A DNA stretch of 64,000 nt, taken from assembly GCA_963669295.1 (NCBI GenBank), contig OY769938.1:2046001-2110000 (forward strand). Reading direction: 5' to 3'. Origin of the DNA: G963669295 sp963669295. Lineage in GTDB: Bacteria; Bacteroidota; Bacteroidia; Flavobacteriales_D; CALLUQ01. The position numbers and the translations under genes are program-made. This document shows positions 36,574 to 45,699 of this stretch, piece by piece. Numbering within the stretch: position 1 is the stretch's first letter; each line of letters begins with the position of its first letter. Under the pieces are notes generated by a model. That model saw only the letters and a list, made by a program, of their open reading frames with translations. It was not told where the DNA came from and did not search any database.

Positions 36574-37029
36574 ATGCGATTTGTACTTGTATTATTAACA
36601 GCCTTGTTGTTTCAGCAGTGCGCGTTGTTTGTTCCACCGCCACCGCCAAAGCCACAACATCAATACATACCAGAAAAGTTTCATAACCTGCACCTGGGCA
36701 TGACCTATGCTCAGTTTTACAAGGTAAAAGGCTTTGAAAAGATGCCTACGCTAACAAAACATGCTCCTACGTTTAAAATTGTAGAGAAAATAGACGGGGA
36801 GCAAATTAAAAATGTGGCCTATCATTTTAAGGCAAAAGGCGAAGAACCCTTTTACAAAATGATTATTGAGTATAACGATGCGGAAACAATGCGCAGTTAC
36901 GTTAACAGCCAGTATGGCCATCCCAACAATGACAGCGAATGGTCGTTTGATAGCAAAGAAGGCTTTCAAATGGCGATAGCTGCTACGGGCAACAAACTCA
37001 TTATTGAAGCCTTGTTGCCAATAGAATAG
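36574..37029 (+). CDS. Hypothetical lipoprotein
   Basis: A 151-aa protein with an N-terminal lipobox (LLFQQC, Cys16), a Pro-rich linker (PPPPPKPQ) and a folded alpha-beta domain with a Met-rich hydrophobic core (FHNLHLGMTYAQFYKV). The pattern HLGMTxxxF resembles the SmpA/OmlA-like fold. Its stop is followed directly by the next gene's leader. Confidence 0.55.
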   Translation: MRFVLVLLTALLFQQCALFVPPPPPKPQHQYIPEKFHNLHLGMTYAQFYKVKGFEKMPTLTKHAPTFKIVEKIDGEQIKNVAYHFKAKGEEPFYKMIIEYNDAETMRSYVNSQYGHPNNDSEWSFDSKEGFQMAIAATGNKLIIEALLPIE

Positions 37030-37086
37030 TTGTTATTCCACGGTATTCTGTTATTTTTACGGCTGCAATACTACTGCTTATTCTTT

Positions 37087-38019
37087 ATGATTCTTTCTCG
37101 CACCATATGCAATATGCTATTGGCGTGCCTCGTATTATTGGCACTGGAAGTACCTGCACAAAACAATGGATTGGCAGAAGCATTAGCAGCCTACCAAAGT
37201 CAGGATTCGGAAAAAGCACGAACAATTATTGACGAAGTATTTAAAACCCCCGATGCGGTAACCGACCCGGTAGCCTGGCAAACGCGTGGGTTTATATATA
37301 AGCAATACTATAAAAAGATAGAAAGCTCGGCTCCCAACTCGGAAGCCCGACCCATTGCGGTAGAGGCTTTTGCAAAAGCACTTGCTCTAAACCCATCACC
37401 ACAAGTGGCCGACAATGTGAAGAAAGCCATGGTATACCTGGGGGTTTCTTACTACAACGATGCTGTGAGCAACATGAGTGCAGCTACTGCCAAAGAATCG
37501 GAACAACTTTATGGGCAATACAGAAGCACCATATTAACAGCACACCCCGAGCAGAGTTTTACGCAGCAAGACATTTCGTTTAAGCTGGCCCTTGGAGGCA
37601 TATACAGCCAAAGCTATAGCCGGTACACCAAAAAAGATAAAACACAACTGCAAAAGGCCATTGCCTTGTTTGAGGAAGTACTGGAGTTGGATGCGGCCAA
37701 CATTACAGCGCACTATAACCTGGGGGTGTTGTATTTTAACGAGGTGCTTAAAGATGTTACCAGTAAAGAGGGAGTAAAAGATGCCATTGAGAGCATTCAA
37801 TTGCGTAAACTGGAGCGAGAAAGCGACCACCCGGATGCCAATTGCAACCTGGGGATTAACAGCATGAATAAAGCGGTAGAAATTATTAATACCGTGAGCT
37901 CAGAAAGCTCCTACTCCGAATACATTAAAGTGCGCGATGAAGCAGATGCACTGTACAAAAAAGCCATGGAACATTTTAAGGAATGTTCGGAGATCAAAGG
38001 CATATTCCAAAACCAATAA
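37087..38019 (+). CDS. Secreted TPR-like protein
   Basis: About 310 aa with a signal peptide (MILSRTICNMLLACLVLLALEV) from the ATG at 37087. Irregular TPR-like helical repeats (ALAAYQSQDSEKARTIIDEVF; KAIALFEEVLELDAANITAHYNLGVLYFNE; PDANCNLGINSMNKAVEII). A likely periplasmic scaffold; nothing catalytic seen. Confidence 0.6.
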   Translation: MILSRTICNMLLACLVLLALEVPAQNNGLAEALAAYQSQDSEKARTIIDEVFKTPDAVTDPVAWQTRGFIYKQYYKKIESSAPNSEARPIAVEAFAKALALNPSPQVADNVKKAMVYLGVSYYNDAVSNMSAATAKESEQLYGQYRSTILTAHPEQSFTQQDISFKLALGGIYSQSYSRYTKKDKTQLQKAIALFEEVLELDAANITAHYNLGVLYFNEVLKDVTSKEGVKDAIESIQLRKLERESDHPDANCNLGINSMNKAVEIINTVSSESSYSEYIKVRDEADALYKKAMEHFKECSEIKGIFQNQ

Positions 38020-38107
38020 ACGTTAGTTGTCTCAAGGGTGGAGGTTTTGTCCTCTATTGTACGCAAAAAAAGCGGTAATATTGGTTACTCATTTAACCCT
38101 ATAAACC

Positions 38108-39213
38108 ATGCCTTACTACTACGGCTTACGCAGCTATAAGAAAGCAGATCGACAACGTGTAATCAACAATATTTTAACCTTACGCGAACAGCTTAAAGAT
38201 GAAATTCCTGAGCGCACAGCACAAAACACCTTGCTGTTGGCCACGTGGAACATTCGCGATTTCGACTCCAACAAATTTGGCCACGGGCCACGCGAAAAAG
38301 AATCGATGTACTACATTGCTGAAATTATTGCGGCATTCGATTTGGTAGCTGTGCAAGAGGTGAATCAAGACTTGCGCCCGTTGAAAAAACTGTTAGGGAT
38401 TTTAGGAGCACATTGGGATTATATTGTTACCGATACCACCGAGGGTCGTTCGGGAAACAACGAACGCATGGCCTACCTCTACGATACCAACAAGGTAGCA
38501 TTTAAAAACATTGCCGGAGAGCTGGTATTGCCACAAGGGCAAAAAGTAACCGAAAAAGGATTGCAGTTTGCGCGCACCCCTTTTATGGCAAGCTTTCAAT
38601 CGGGATGGTTCCGGTTTTTCTTAACCTCGGTGCACATTTATTACGGCAGCAACTATGGCGATAAGTTTGAACGCAGGTAGAAGAAATTAGTAGGGTGGCA
38701 AAAATGTTGTCTAAACGCTCGAAAGAAAATGGGGAGAACTATATTTTACTGGGCGATTTCAACATCATTGGCCCCAACAACGAAAGCATGTATGCCTTAA
38801 CCAAAACAGGCTTTATGGTGCCCTCGGAGTTGCGACTTAAAACCAATGTAAAGCAAGATAAGTACTACGATCAAATTGCGTTTATGGTGAGGCGCAATAA
38901 GCTTAAAATGGGGCCGAGCAAGAAAAATGCAGGGGTGTTTAAGTTTTTTGATTCGGTGTTTCCCGACAACCCCAAAAATGCTAACGATACCTCGTACCAG
39001 GTGTATGCAAGTGCCATGCGCAAAAACAGGTATGAAAAAGGAGGAAAGAACAAATACGATTACGATGAGAAAGGAAACCCAAGGGATGAAGCTGGAAAGC
39101 GCAACTACTACCGCAACGAGTGGCGGACGTTTCAATTGTCGGATCACCTGCCATTGTGGGTAGAGCTAAAGATTGATTACAGCAATGAATACCTGGACAA
39201 GCTGAAGAAATAA
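38108..39213 (+). pseudogene. Endonuclease/exonuclease/phosphatase family gene split by a frameshift
   Basis: Two adjacent frames make one protein of the endonuclease/exonuclease/phosphatase family. The 5' part (to 38680) has LLATWNIRDFDS and LVAVQEVNQD, the metal-binding Asn and Glu, plus SVHIYYGSN. The 3' part has NYILLGDFNI with the GDFN Asp/Asn pair and LSDHLPLWVEL with the catalytic Asp-His. The first frame ends at a TAG (38678-38680) while the second frame continues without interruption through that point (QVEEISRVAKM), so one base is missing between about 38650 and 38680. It may be a sequencing error or a real inactivation. The nuclease or phosphatase target is unknown. Confidence 0.7.
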
Positions 39214-39238
39214 CCGGCTTTAACTCCAAATAAAGTGC

Positions 39239-39246
39239 TATTTTTG
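39239..39246 (+). promoter_or_regulatory. Bacteroidota-type -7 box
   Basis: TATTTTTG fits the TAnnTTTG -7 consensus 14 bp upstream of the ATG at 39260. No clear -33 element was identified. Confidence 0.35.
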
Positions 39247-39259
39247 CCGTTGTAAAGGC

Positions 39260-39670
39260 ATGAAAAAGATATTGTTCATAGTTGTGGCATTGTTGGTAGC
39301 CGGTGTTTCGCTGGCGCAGGAAGACAACATGGTGGTAATAGAAGGCCAACTGTTGTTTAAAACGCCCAATTGCATGGAAGCGGGAAACCCTCCAGGCGAT
39401 GGACTAAAACTTACCCCCCTCCCCCACCGAAAATTTGTGATTAAAGGGCGTACCACGAAAGCGGCACATAAGGTAAAAATGGATGCGGCAACCAACGAAA
39501 GCGGGTCGTTTCGGCTACAATTGCGCCCGGGTTCGTATAAGATATATGTAAAGGTGAACAAAAAGCACAAGTTCATCTTAAATGTGGAGCAAGAAATGAA
39601 AGGGCAAAAAATCGTTGTTAAAGGCGTTTGCCCTAAGAAGAATGCTGTGGGTCTTTCAATGGGCGTTTAG
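39260..39670 (+). CDS. Hypothetical secreted protein
   Basis: A 136-aa protein with signal peptide MKKILFIVVALLVAGVSLAQ. The mature part is beta-rich with a carboxypeptidase-regulatory-like pattern (GSFRLQLRPGSYKIYVKV), seen in surface and TonB-linked proteins. Conserved Cys in TPNCMEAG and KGVCPKK. Function unknown. It is convergent with the zinc-ribbon gene at 39674, with a gap of three bases. Confidence 0.6.
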   Translation: MKKILFIVVALLVAGVSLAQEDNMVVIEGQLLFKTPNCMEAGNPPGDGLKLTPLPHRKFVIKGRTTKAAHKVKMDAATNESGSFRLQLRPGSYKIYVKVNKKHKFILNVEQEMKGQKIVVKGVCPKKNAVGLSMGV

Positions 39671-39673
39671 GCC

Positions 39674-40048
39674 TTAAATCAAATCTTTGGGGTGTTCACC
39701 GTGGCGCTCTACCATGTCTTCCGTAACCACATAGGTGCAATGCTGTCCGCATACCCTGCTAAACAACACTTCAAACTCAATTTCATCGGTTACCTTCATA
39801 TTAATTTCAACAAATTCATTGAAACGATCCGACTGTAGGTTCTTGTCGCATTCGGGGCAAAAGAAATCGTATACTTCCCCTTCGGTTAAATGAAGTTCGG
39901 GCTCGCAATTATAGTCGTACTCACCAGGGTTGGGGTTCAGCGAAATGTTGGTGCTTTCGCCATTCGTTTTTAGTACAAAATGTACCCTACCATCCTTGTT
40001 CAATGAGGCGTTACAACCAGGGCAATGGTAATGATAGTTAGAGAACAT
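39674..40048 (-). CDS. Hypothetical zinc-ribbon protein
   Basis: A 124-aa cytoplasmic protein with two Cys pairs, CPGC near the N-terminus (9-12) and CPEC at about 64-67, plus further Cys. The pairs could bind one zinc. In between is an acidic, beta-rich section. No family recognised; the layout resembles small structural zinc proteins. Confidence 0.55.
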   Translation of the reverse strand: MFSNYHYHCPGCNASLNKDGRVHFVLKTNGESTNISLNPNPGEYDYNCEPELHLTEGEVYDFFCPECDKNLQSDRFNEFVEINMKVTDEIEFEVLFSRVCGQHCTYVVTEDMVERHGEHPKDLI

Positions 40049-40200
40049 AATACAGGGGCTTAAAGGTTAACACTTAGTATTGTGTACTGCGTTTACAGCA
40101 AAAGTGTTTCAAAGATAGTATTCGGGTTAGGAAAAGTACTATTCCTATCATCTATACCTTAAACGGTATTTTTCTCCGTTGTATTGTTTAATTTCGTCGA

Positions 40201-42135
40201 ATGTTTCGCACCACCCTATGGCCGGCAGCGATTCTTCTGGCACTTTTGATGGTAGGAGGATGCAGCCCACAAGAAGAGCATACCAATGTGCTTGTTGCTA
40301 ACGATACCGTGGTGTTTCACCAGCGGGTAGATACCATCAATGCCAACAACCCCTATGGCCTGGCACACCACATGAAGGAGTTTGAAGTGGGCGACCGTGT
40401 GGAGGTATCGGTATGGCGTAAAGGCGATGAAGGAGAGTTGGTGCTATCGGCACCCAGCACGGAGCAGTTTTACATGGCTGTAAAAAACCCCTACCGCAAA
40501 GAAGGCGATTGGCAGTTGTTGTTTTGCTCGGTAGTTATTCCTCCATATTATGAAGGCGATCGATTAAAGATATACGCCCTCAATGGAAAGGCAGAAGAGG
40601 TGTTGGTGAAAGACATGTTGATTAAACGAACACCAGGGCCTGCAGCACCTATACACGAGCATTATTTAGCGTTAGGAATGGATAGCACTGCCATTGCTAC
40701 TGTAAAGCAAACCAGGGTTAGGGCATTGGCTACAGGGGTTATTGAAAAACAAAAAGGCGATTGGGTAGAAGCGGGCTTGTTGCAAAACGACAAAGGCACG
40801 CCTGTAAAGCTGCGCATTAAAGGCGATTGGCTGGACCATGTTAGAGGGCACAAATGGTCGTATAGAATTAAGGCGGGAAAGAAAGATACGTGGAGGGGCA
40901 TGCGAGAATTTTCTATCCAGGCACCAGAGGCACGTAGCTTTATTAACGAATGGGTTTTTCATGAGGCACTGAACCGCGAAGGGGTGTTGACTACCCGTTA
41001 TGATTTTATACCGGTATACATCAACGGCATTTATTATGGGGTTTATGCATACGAAGAGCATTTTACAAGCCACTTATTGGCACACAGGGGTAAGCCAGTG
41101 GCGCCCATCCTTAAGTTTGATGAATCGGGCATGTGGGAGGCCATTCAGCATTACAACGAGCGAAAAGACGATTTCCATTTTTACGAGGCGGCAGAAATAG
41201 AGCCGTTTAAACGCAAAAGCACTTATAAAGACAGTGTGTTGCACCAGCAGTTTGTGCAGGCGCGTAGGTTACTGATGCGCTACCAGCAAGGAGAGATGGA
41301 TTTGGCGCAGGTGTTCGACCTCGATAAGATGGCGAAGTTTCATGCCATTGCTACTATTTTTAAGGCTTACCACAGCAACATCTGGCACAACTGGAGGTTG
41401 TATTACAACCCCGAAACAAAGGTGTTGGAGCCGGTGGTGTTTGATGGGTATGGCACCAAAATTATGATGCCCCTTTCGGGAAGTGTGTTTGGGTTAAACG
41501 AAGATGGTGCCCACCGCGAGGTAACCGGCTATGCTTATTTTACGCGGGGCTTGTTGCGCGATACGGCTTATGTAAAGTTATATGTAGAGGCCTTGAAACG
41601 ACATGCTACCGATGCTTATTTTGATGAGCTGTATGCTGAACTGGAACCAGCAATTGCAGAAAGAGAGGCATTGCTACAACAAGAGTACCCGCATTATACT
41701 TACGACCGCAAGTACATGTACTGGTCGGCAAAAAACGCGCGCGAGAAGTTGGTGATGATTGATGAGCAGCTGGAGGCAGGTATCTTTGGCCAGTTTTCGG
41801 CCAGGAGCGATTTTTCTATATGCGAAGATGTAAAGCCATTGGCACATGCCTCGGTAAAGGCGTATAGCGAATCGCTGAGTGGCGAGCGTTACATTTTATC
41901 GGTGGCCAATTACCATTGCAACAAAGTAACCATTGTTGGCGTGGGGGAAAATGGCGAAATACATTATCCATTAAAAACACCATTGAATCTTGAACCGTTT
42001 CATGGAACAAATTATTTGAAGTGGGAAAAAATTCCGGTGGAAGGAAAGCACAAAGAAATTTTGTTTCGGGTAAAGGGCAGTCGTGAACTTTTTTCGAGTG
42101 AAGTGTTGAAGGAAGAACGACCGGTGGTGGACTAA
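40201..42135 (+). CDS. CotH-kinase-like lipoprotein
   Basis: A 644-aa protein starting with a lipobox (LLALLMVGGC, Cys21). The middle matches the CotH family: KLRIKGDWLDHVRGHKWSYRI, REFSIQAPEARSFINEWVFHEAL, VYINGIYYGVYAYEEHFTS (the family's YxGxYxxxE motif), and a VVFDGYGTKI segment in the DxD region. The C-terminal ~120 residues form a separate beta-rich domain. It is a distant relative of the CotH-like T9SS protein at 12975. A surface or periplasmic kinase is inferred from the family; substrate unknown. Confidence 0.7.
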   Translation: MFRTTLWPAAILLALLMVGGCSPQEEHTNVLVANDTVVFHQRVDTINANNPYGLAHHMKEFEVGDRVEVSVWRKGDEGELVLSAPSTEQFYMAVKNPYRKEGDWQLLFCSVVIPPYYEGDRLKIYALNGKAEEVLVKDMLIKRTPGPAAPIHEHYLALGMDSTAIATVKQTRVRALATGVIEKQKGDWVEAGLLQNDKGTPVKLRIKGDWLDHVRGHKWSYRIKAGKKDTWRGMREFSIQAPEARSFINEWVFHEALNREGVLTTRYDFIPVYINGIYYGVYAYEEHFTSHLLAHRGKPVAPILKFDESGMWEAIQHYNERKDDFHFYEAAEIEPFKRKSTYKDSVLHQQFVQARRLLMRYQQGEMDLAQVFDLDKMAKFHAIATIFKAYHSNIWHNWRLYYNPETKVLEPVVFDGYGTKIMMPLSGSVFGLNEDGAHREVTGYAYFTRGLLRDTAYVKLYVEALKRHATDAYFDELYAELEPAIAEREALLQQEYPHYTYDRKYMYWSAKNAREKLVMIDEQLEAGIFGQFSARSDFSICEDVKPLAHASVKAYSESLSGERYILSVANYHCNKVTIVGVGENGEIHYPLKTPLNLEPFHGTNYLKWEKIPVEGKHKEILFRVKGSRELFSSEVLKEERPVVD

Positions 42136-42305
42136 AAAAGCACGATTGGGGCAAATAAGCACCTTTTTCGCCTTAATAAGCTGCTAATCAGTTGTTTACG
42201 TTGCCACAAAAAGCACGCCCTTTATTTGCGTTCTAAGCAACGATCTCTAATTTTTAGGGGTACGATATCACAGAAACCCATTTGTGCGGCAGGGGCTTTA
42301 AAAAG

Positions 42306-42327
42306 GGCTAAAAATCACTTTTTAGCC
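42306..42327 (-). terminator. Terminator hairpin at the methyltransferase 3' end
   Basis: GGCTAAAAA and TTTTTAGCC form a perfect 9-bp stem with a 4-nt loop that overlaps the stop codon of the minus-strand gene at 42315; the minus strand continues into CCTTTTTAAAG. The gap 42136-42305 has no other visible feature. Confidence 0.5.
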
Positions 42328-43262
42328 TTCAGCACATAAATCTGACTGGACCAGGTGTGGGTGGTGTTGCTTGCAGCGAGGTTCGATCGCCATCCGTTCC
42401 AAAATCCTTTCAACATATTTCCACCTTTATATTTTTCGCTCAGCATGCAAACGTAGTAGGCGTCGAATTTCATGGGCAGTGTTTTTTCAACAGTCATGTT
42501 GAACCGATTGAACAGCAAGTTGATGTCGCGCGGAGTGAAATGGTAAAGGTGGATGGGCACATCGTAGGCCGCCCAATATTGTTGGTAGATGGCAGCATCT
42601 TTCGACGAGCAATTGGGAACGGCCACAATTAATTTGCCACCGGGTTTTAAGATGCGCAAAAAATGTTCGATGGATGCATCGAGGGTGGTGATGTGTTCCA
42701 ACACATGCCATAGGGTAATTACATCACGACTGTTGTCGGGGATGGTGGCAAGGGCATCGATGGGCAATGCTTCCAGGCCATGTTTTTCTTTGGCCACTTG
42801 TCGGGCATCCGCATCGGGCTCGAGGCCCAACACATCCCAGCCTTGTTGTTGGCAGTAATCTAAAAAGGCACCGGTGCCACATCCAACATCGAGCAATGTG
42901 TTGGCTGTTGCCCCTTCTTTTACGAGGGCAAATTTTTGTTTGATGGCGCGTTTGCGAACGGTGTGGTAAAGTTTGTTAATGATGCCCTTGTTGGTGTCGG
43001 AGTGCGACACATAATCTTCCGATTTATAGTATTCGCCAATGCGCTCATCGGCAGGGCGGGGGTTGGTAAATTTAAACCCGCATTCATCGCATTGAACAAT
43101 GTTAAAGTCTTCCTGGCTTACGGTATAATCTTTACAAGTAATGAAGTGATGAAACGAATCGTGCCTGCAAACGGGGCACTGATTAAGGGTGAGTAAATCG
43201 GAATGTTCCACGTGGAACGTTTCCGTTTTTTCTGTTTCTTGAGTGTTGGTTGATGCAACCAT
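42315..43262 (-). CDS. Class I SAM-dependent methyltransferase with N-terminal zinc ribbon
   Basis: A 315-aa protein. Residues 28-62 hold two Cys pairs (CPVC and CDEC) with HHF and KFTNPRP, the zinc ribbon of sugar and metabolite methyltransferases. The SAM domain follows with TLLDVGCGTGAFLDYCQQQG, VLGLEPDADARQ and DVITLWHVLEHI. Two parS-like sites flank its 5' end; one is inside its coding sequence (encoding TFHVEH). Substrate probably a sugar or a small molecule. Confidence 0.75.
   Translation of the reverse strand: MVASTNTQETEKTETFHVEHSDLLTLNQCPVCRHDSFHHFITCKDYTVSQEDFNIVQCDECGFKFTNPRPADERIGEYYKSEDYVSHSDTNKGIINKLYHTVRKRAIKQKFALVKEGATANTLLDVGCGTGAFLDYCQQQGWDVLGLEPDADARQVAKEKHGLEALPIDALATIPDNSRDVITLWHVLEHITTLDASIEHFLRILKPGGKLIVAVPNCSSKDAAIYQQYWAAYDVPIHLYHFTPRDINLLFNRFNMTVEKTLPMKFDAYYVCMLSEKYKGGNMLKGFWNGWRSNLAASNTTHTWSSQIYVLKAKK
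43204..43219. promoter_or_regulatory. parS-like site inside the methyltransferase gene
   Basis: TGTTCCACGTGGAACG matches the ParB-binding parS consensus TGTTnCACGTGnAACA at 15 of 16 positions. It lies in the first codons of the gene at 42315. Confidence 0.6.
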
Positions 43263-43305
43263 TGTTGTTTAAATATGCGATGTTAAATTACACGTTTTTG
43301 GTTCA

Positions 43306-43321
43306 TGTTCCACGTGGAACA
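43306..43321. promoter_or_regulatory. parS site at the mnmG 3' end
   Basis: TGTTCCACGTGGAACA is a perfect 16-bp palindrome equal to the parS consensus. It abuts the mnmG stop codon (43322-43324). parS near mnmG (gidA) is common near chromosomal origins. Confidence 0.75.
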
Positions 43322-45196
43322 CTAACGCCCCAAATATACCATAAGCACCGAAATATCAGCAGGCGAAACACCGCTAATTCGAGAGGCCTGCCCAATGGTG
43401 GTGGGTTTTATTTCTGCCAACTTTTCTCGTGCTTCGGCCGATAAAGAAGTGAGCCTGGCATAGTCGAAGTCATCGTGCAAGGCAATGTCTTCCAACCGCG
43501 ATAACTTCTCGGCCATTTCTTGTTGCTTCTCAATGTAGCCCTCGTACTTCATCTGAATTTCTACCTGCTCTTTTACTTCTGCCGACAATTCTCCAAACGA
43601 TTCGAACAGCGATTGCACTTCGGGCGATACGGCTTCGATGTCTTGCAACGACACCTGTGGGCGCGCAATAACATTAAAGAGTTTTACTTTTTGCTTGAGC
43701 GGTGGCGTGCCAATTTCTTCCAGTGTTGGATTGATGGCGCCAGGCTCAATGCTTTGCTTTTTAAAAAAGCCAATGGTGTTTTGTGTGTTCTTTATTTTAG
43801 CCTCTACCTTTTGCATGCGCTCATCATCCGCCAGCCCTAATTGATGTAGTTTTGGCGTAAGGCGTATATCGGCATTGTCCTGCCGCAGCAAAATACGATA
43901 CTCGGCTCGCGAGGTAAACATGCGGTAAGGTTCTTCGGTGCCCTTGGTAATTAAATCATCAATCAACACGCCAATGTAAGCTTCAGAGCGCTTTAAAATA
44001 AAAGGGTCTTTTTCTTGCAGTTTAAGGTGGGCATTGATGCCAGCCATTAACCCCTGGCAAGCAGCTTCCTCATAACCCGTAGTGCCATTAATTTGGCCGG
44101 CAAAATACAAGTTGTTAACCTGCTTGGTCTCGAGGGTAAGCTTTAATTGGGTAGGAGGGAAGTAATCGTACTCAATGGCATAACCAGGGCGAAACATTTT
44201 GGCATTTTCAAAGCCCGGAATTAATTGCATGGCTTTTACCTGCACATCTTCAGGCAGGGAAGTAGAAAAACCATTCACATAAATTTCTACGGTGTTCCAC
44301 CCTTCGGGCTCTACAAATATTTGGTGCCGGTCGCGATCGGCAAACCGGTCAATTTTATCTTCAATAGAAGGGCAATAACGCGGGCCTACGCCTTTTATTC
44401 TTCCGGTAAACATGGGCGATTGTTCAAAGCCCGTTCTCAATACTTCGTGTACATGCGAGTTGGTGTAAGTAATGTAACAACTGCGCTGCAATTGCAGTGG
44501 GGTAGTGCTGTTGGCATAAGAAAATTTGGCAGGGTTTTCATCGCCAGCTTGCTCTTCCATTTTGGTATAATCCAACGAGCGGCCATCTACCCTGGGAGGG
44601 GTGCCTGTTTTCATTCGGCCACTTTCAAACCCTAAATCGGCCAGCTGCTCGGTAATGCCATACGAGGCATTTTCTCCGGCCCTGCCTCCACCAAACTGCT
44701 TTTCGCCCAGGTGAATAATGCCACTTAAAAAAGTGCCGTTGGTAAGAATTACAGTTTTGCTTCTTATTTCCATGCCCATGGTGGTGGTAACGCCACAAGC
44801 TTTTCCGTTTTCTACAATTAATCCGTTTACCATGTCTTGCCAAAAGTCTACATTGGGGGTGCGCTCCAACATTAAGCGCCACTCTTCGGCAAAGCGTAAA
44901 CGATCGTTTTGGGTACGCGGGCTCCACATGGCTGGCCCCTTGCTTCTGTTTAGCATTCTAAACTGTATGGCCGACTTGTCGGTAACAATGCCGGAATAGC
45001 CGCCCATTGCATCTATCTCTCTGATTATCTGGCCTTTAGCTATTCCTCCCATGGCGGGGTTGCACGACATTTGAGCAATGGTGCCCATGTTCATGGTAAC
45101 CAACAAAACGCTAGATCCAAGGTTGGCTGCTGCCGCTGCTGCTTCACATCCGGCATGGCCTCCGCCAACCACAATAATGTCGTACTCTTTTAGCAT
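43322..45196 (-). CDS. mnmG: tRNA uridine-5-carboxymethylaminomethyl modification enzyme MnmG
   Basis: A 624-aa FAD protein. The N-terminal dinucleotide motif is VVGGGHAGCEAAAAAANLGSS, followed by AMGGIAKGQIIREIDAMGG, DKSAIQFRMLNRSKGPAMWSPR, LTNGTFLSGIIHLG and TGTPPRVDGRSLDY, all hallmarks of MnmG/GidA. With MnmE it makes the cmnm5 modification at U34 of several tRNAs. Full length compared with the ~620-630 aa family. The upstream neighbour ybeY is 24 bp away on the same strand; mnmG, ybeY and the ATPase gene upstream may form an operon. Confidence 0.95.
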   Translation of the reverse strand: MLKEYDIIVVGGGHAGCEAAAAAANLGSSVLLVTMNMGTIAQMSCNPAMGGIAKGQIIREIDAMGGYSGIVTDKSAIQFRMLNRSKGPAMWSPRTQNDRLRFAEEWRLMLERTPNVDFWQDMVNGLIVENGKACGVTTTMGMEIRSKTVILTNGTFLSGIIHLGEKQFGGGRAGENASYGITEQLADLGFESGRMKTGTPPRVDGRSLDYTKMEEQAGDENPAKFSYANSTTPLQLQRSCYITYTNSHVHEVLRTGFEQSPMFTGRIKGVGPRYCPSIEDKIDRFADRDRHQIFVEPEGWNTVEIYVNGFSTSLPEDVQVKAMQLIPGFENAKMFRPGYAIEYDYFPPTQLKLTLETKQVNNLYFAGQINGTTGYEEAACQGLMAGINAHLKLQEKDPFILKRSEAYIGVLIDDLITKGTEEPYRMFTSRAEYRILLRQDNADIRLTPKLHQLGLADDERMQKVEAKIKNTQNTIGFFKKQSIEPGAINPTLEEIGTPPLKQKVKLFNVIARPQVSLQDIEAVSPEVQSLFESFGELSAEVKEQVEIQMKYEGYIEKQQEMAEKLSRLEDIALHDDFDYARLTSLSAEAREKLAEIKPTTIGQASRISGVSPADISVLMVYLGR

Positions 45197-45219
45197 ACCA
45201 AAGGGTTAAAAAGCCCTCG

Positions 45220-45648
45220 TTAAAAGGCACGCAAAGATAAGTAAAAATCCTCTTTATCAGTCATCTCGGCCTTGTCGGAAGGGGCTTTGTCTTTGTAGCC
45301 GAGTAAGTGCAATACACCGTGTACCATTACACGATGCAATTCATCAGAAGGGGTGGCAGCGTATTTCGTGGCGTTTTCATGCACTCGTTCTACGCTTATA
45401 AAGATATCGCCAGCAATGGTGTTATCCTCGCCATAATCGAAGGTAATAATGTCGGTATAGGTATCGTGTTGCAAGTATTGCTGGTTGATGTTGAGCAAGT
45501 AGCTATCGGAACAAAAAATGAAGTTTACTTCGCCCAGCAATTGCGCTTCAGTAGCCACTACTTTGGCCACCCAATTTTGTAGGGCTGCTTGCTGCTGCAA
45601 CGAGAATTCAATGTCTTCGCAATGGAAGAAAACAGGGGTTGAGCTCAT
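45220..45648 (-). CDS. ybeY: Endoribonuclease YbeY
   Basis: A 142-aa protein with the YbeY active-site block HRVMVHGVLHLLGYKDKAPSDKAEM. The HGxLHLxGY core is present; the third zinc ligand His of other phyla is replaced by Asp in GYKD, as is usual in Bacteroidota. YbeY processes 16S rRNA 3' ends and takes part in ribosome quality control. Just upstream of mnmG in the same direction. Confidence 0.9.
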   Translation of the reverse strand: MSSTPVFFHCEDIEFSLQQQAALQNWVAKVVATEAQLLGEVNFIFCSDSYLLNINQQYLQHDTYTDIITFDYGEDNTIAGDIFISVERVHENATKYAATPSDELHRVMVHGVLHLLGYKDKAPSDKAEMTDKEDFYLSLRAF

Positions 45649-45699
45649 AGAGCAATCAATGAGTGAGACAAGAAAATATAAGTGCGGTTAAGCAGTGCC

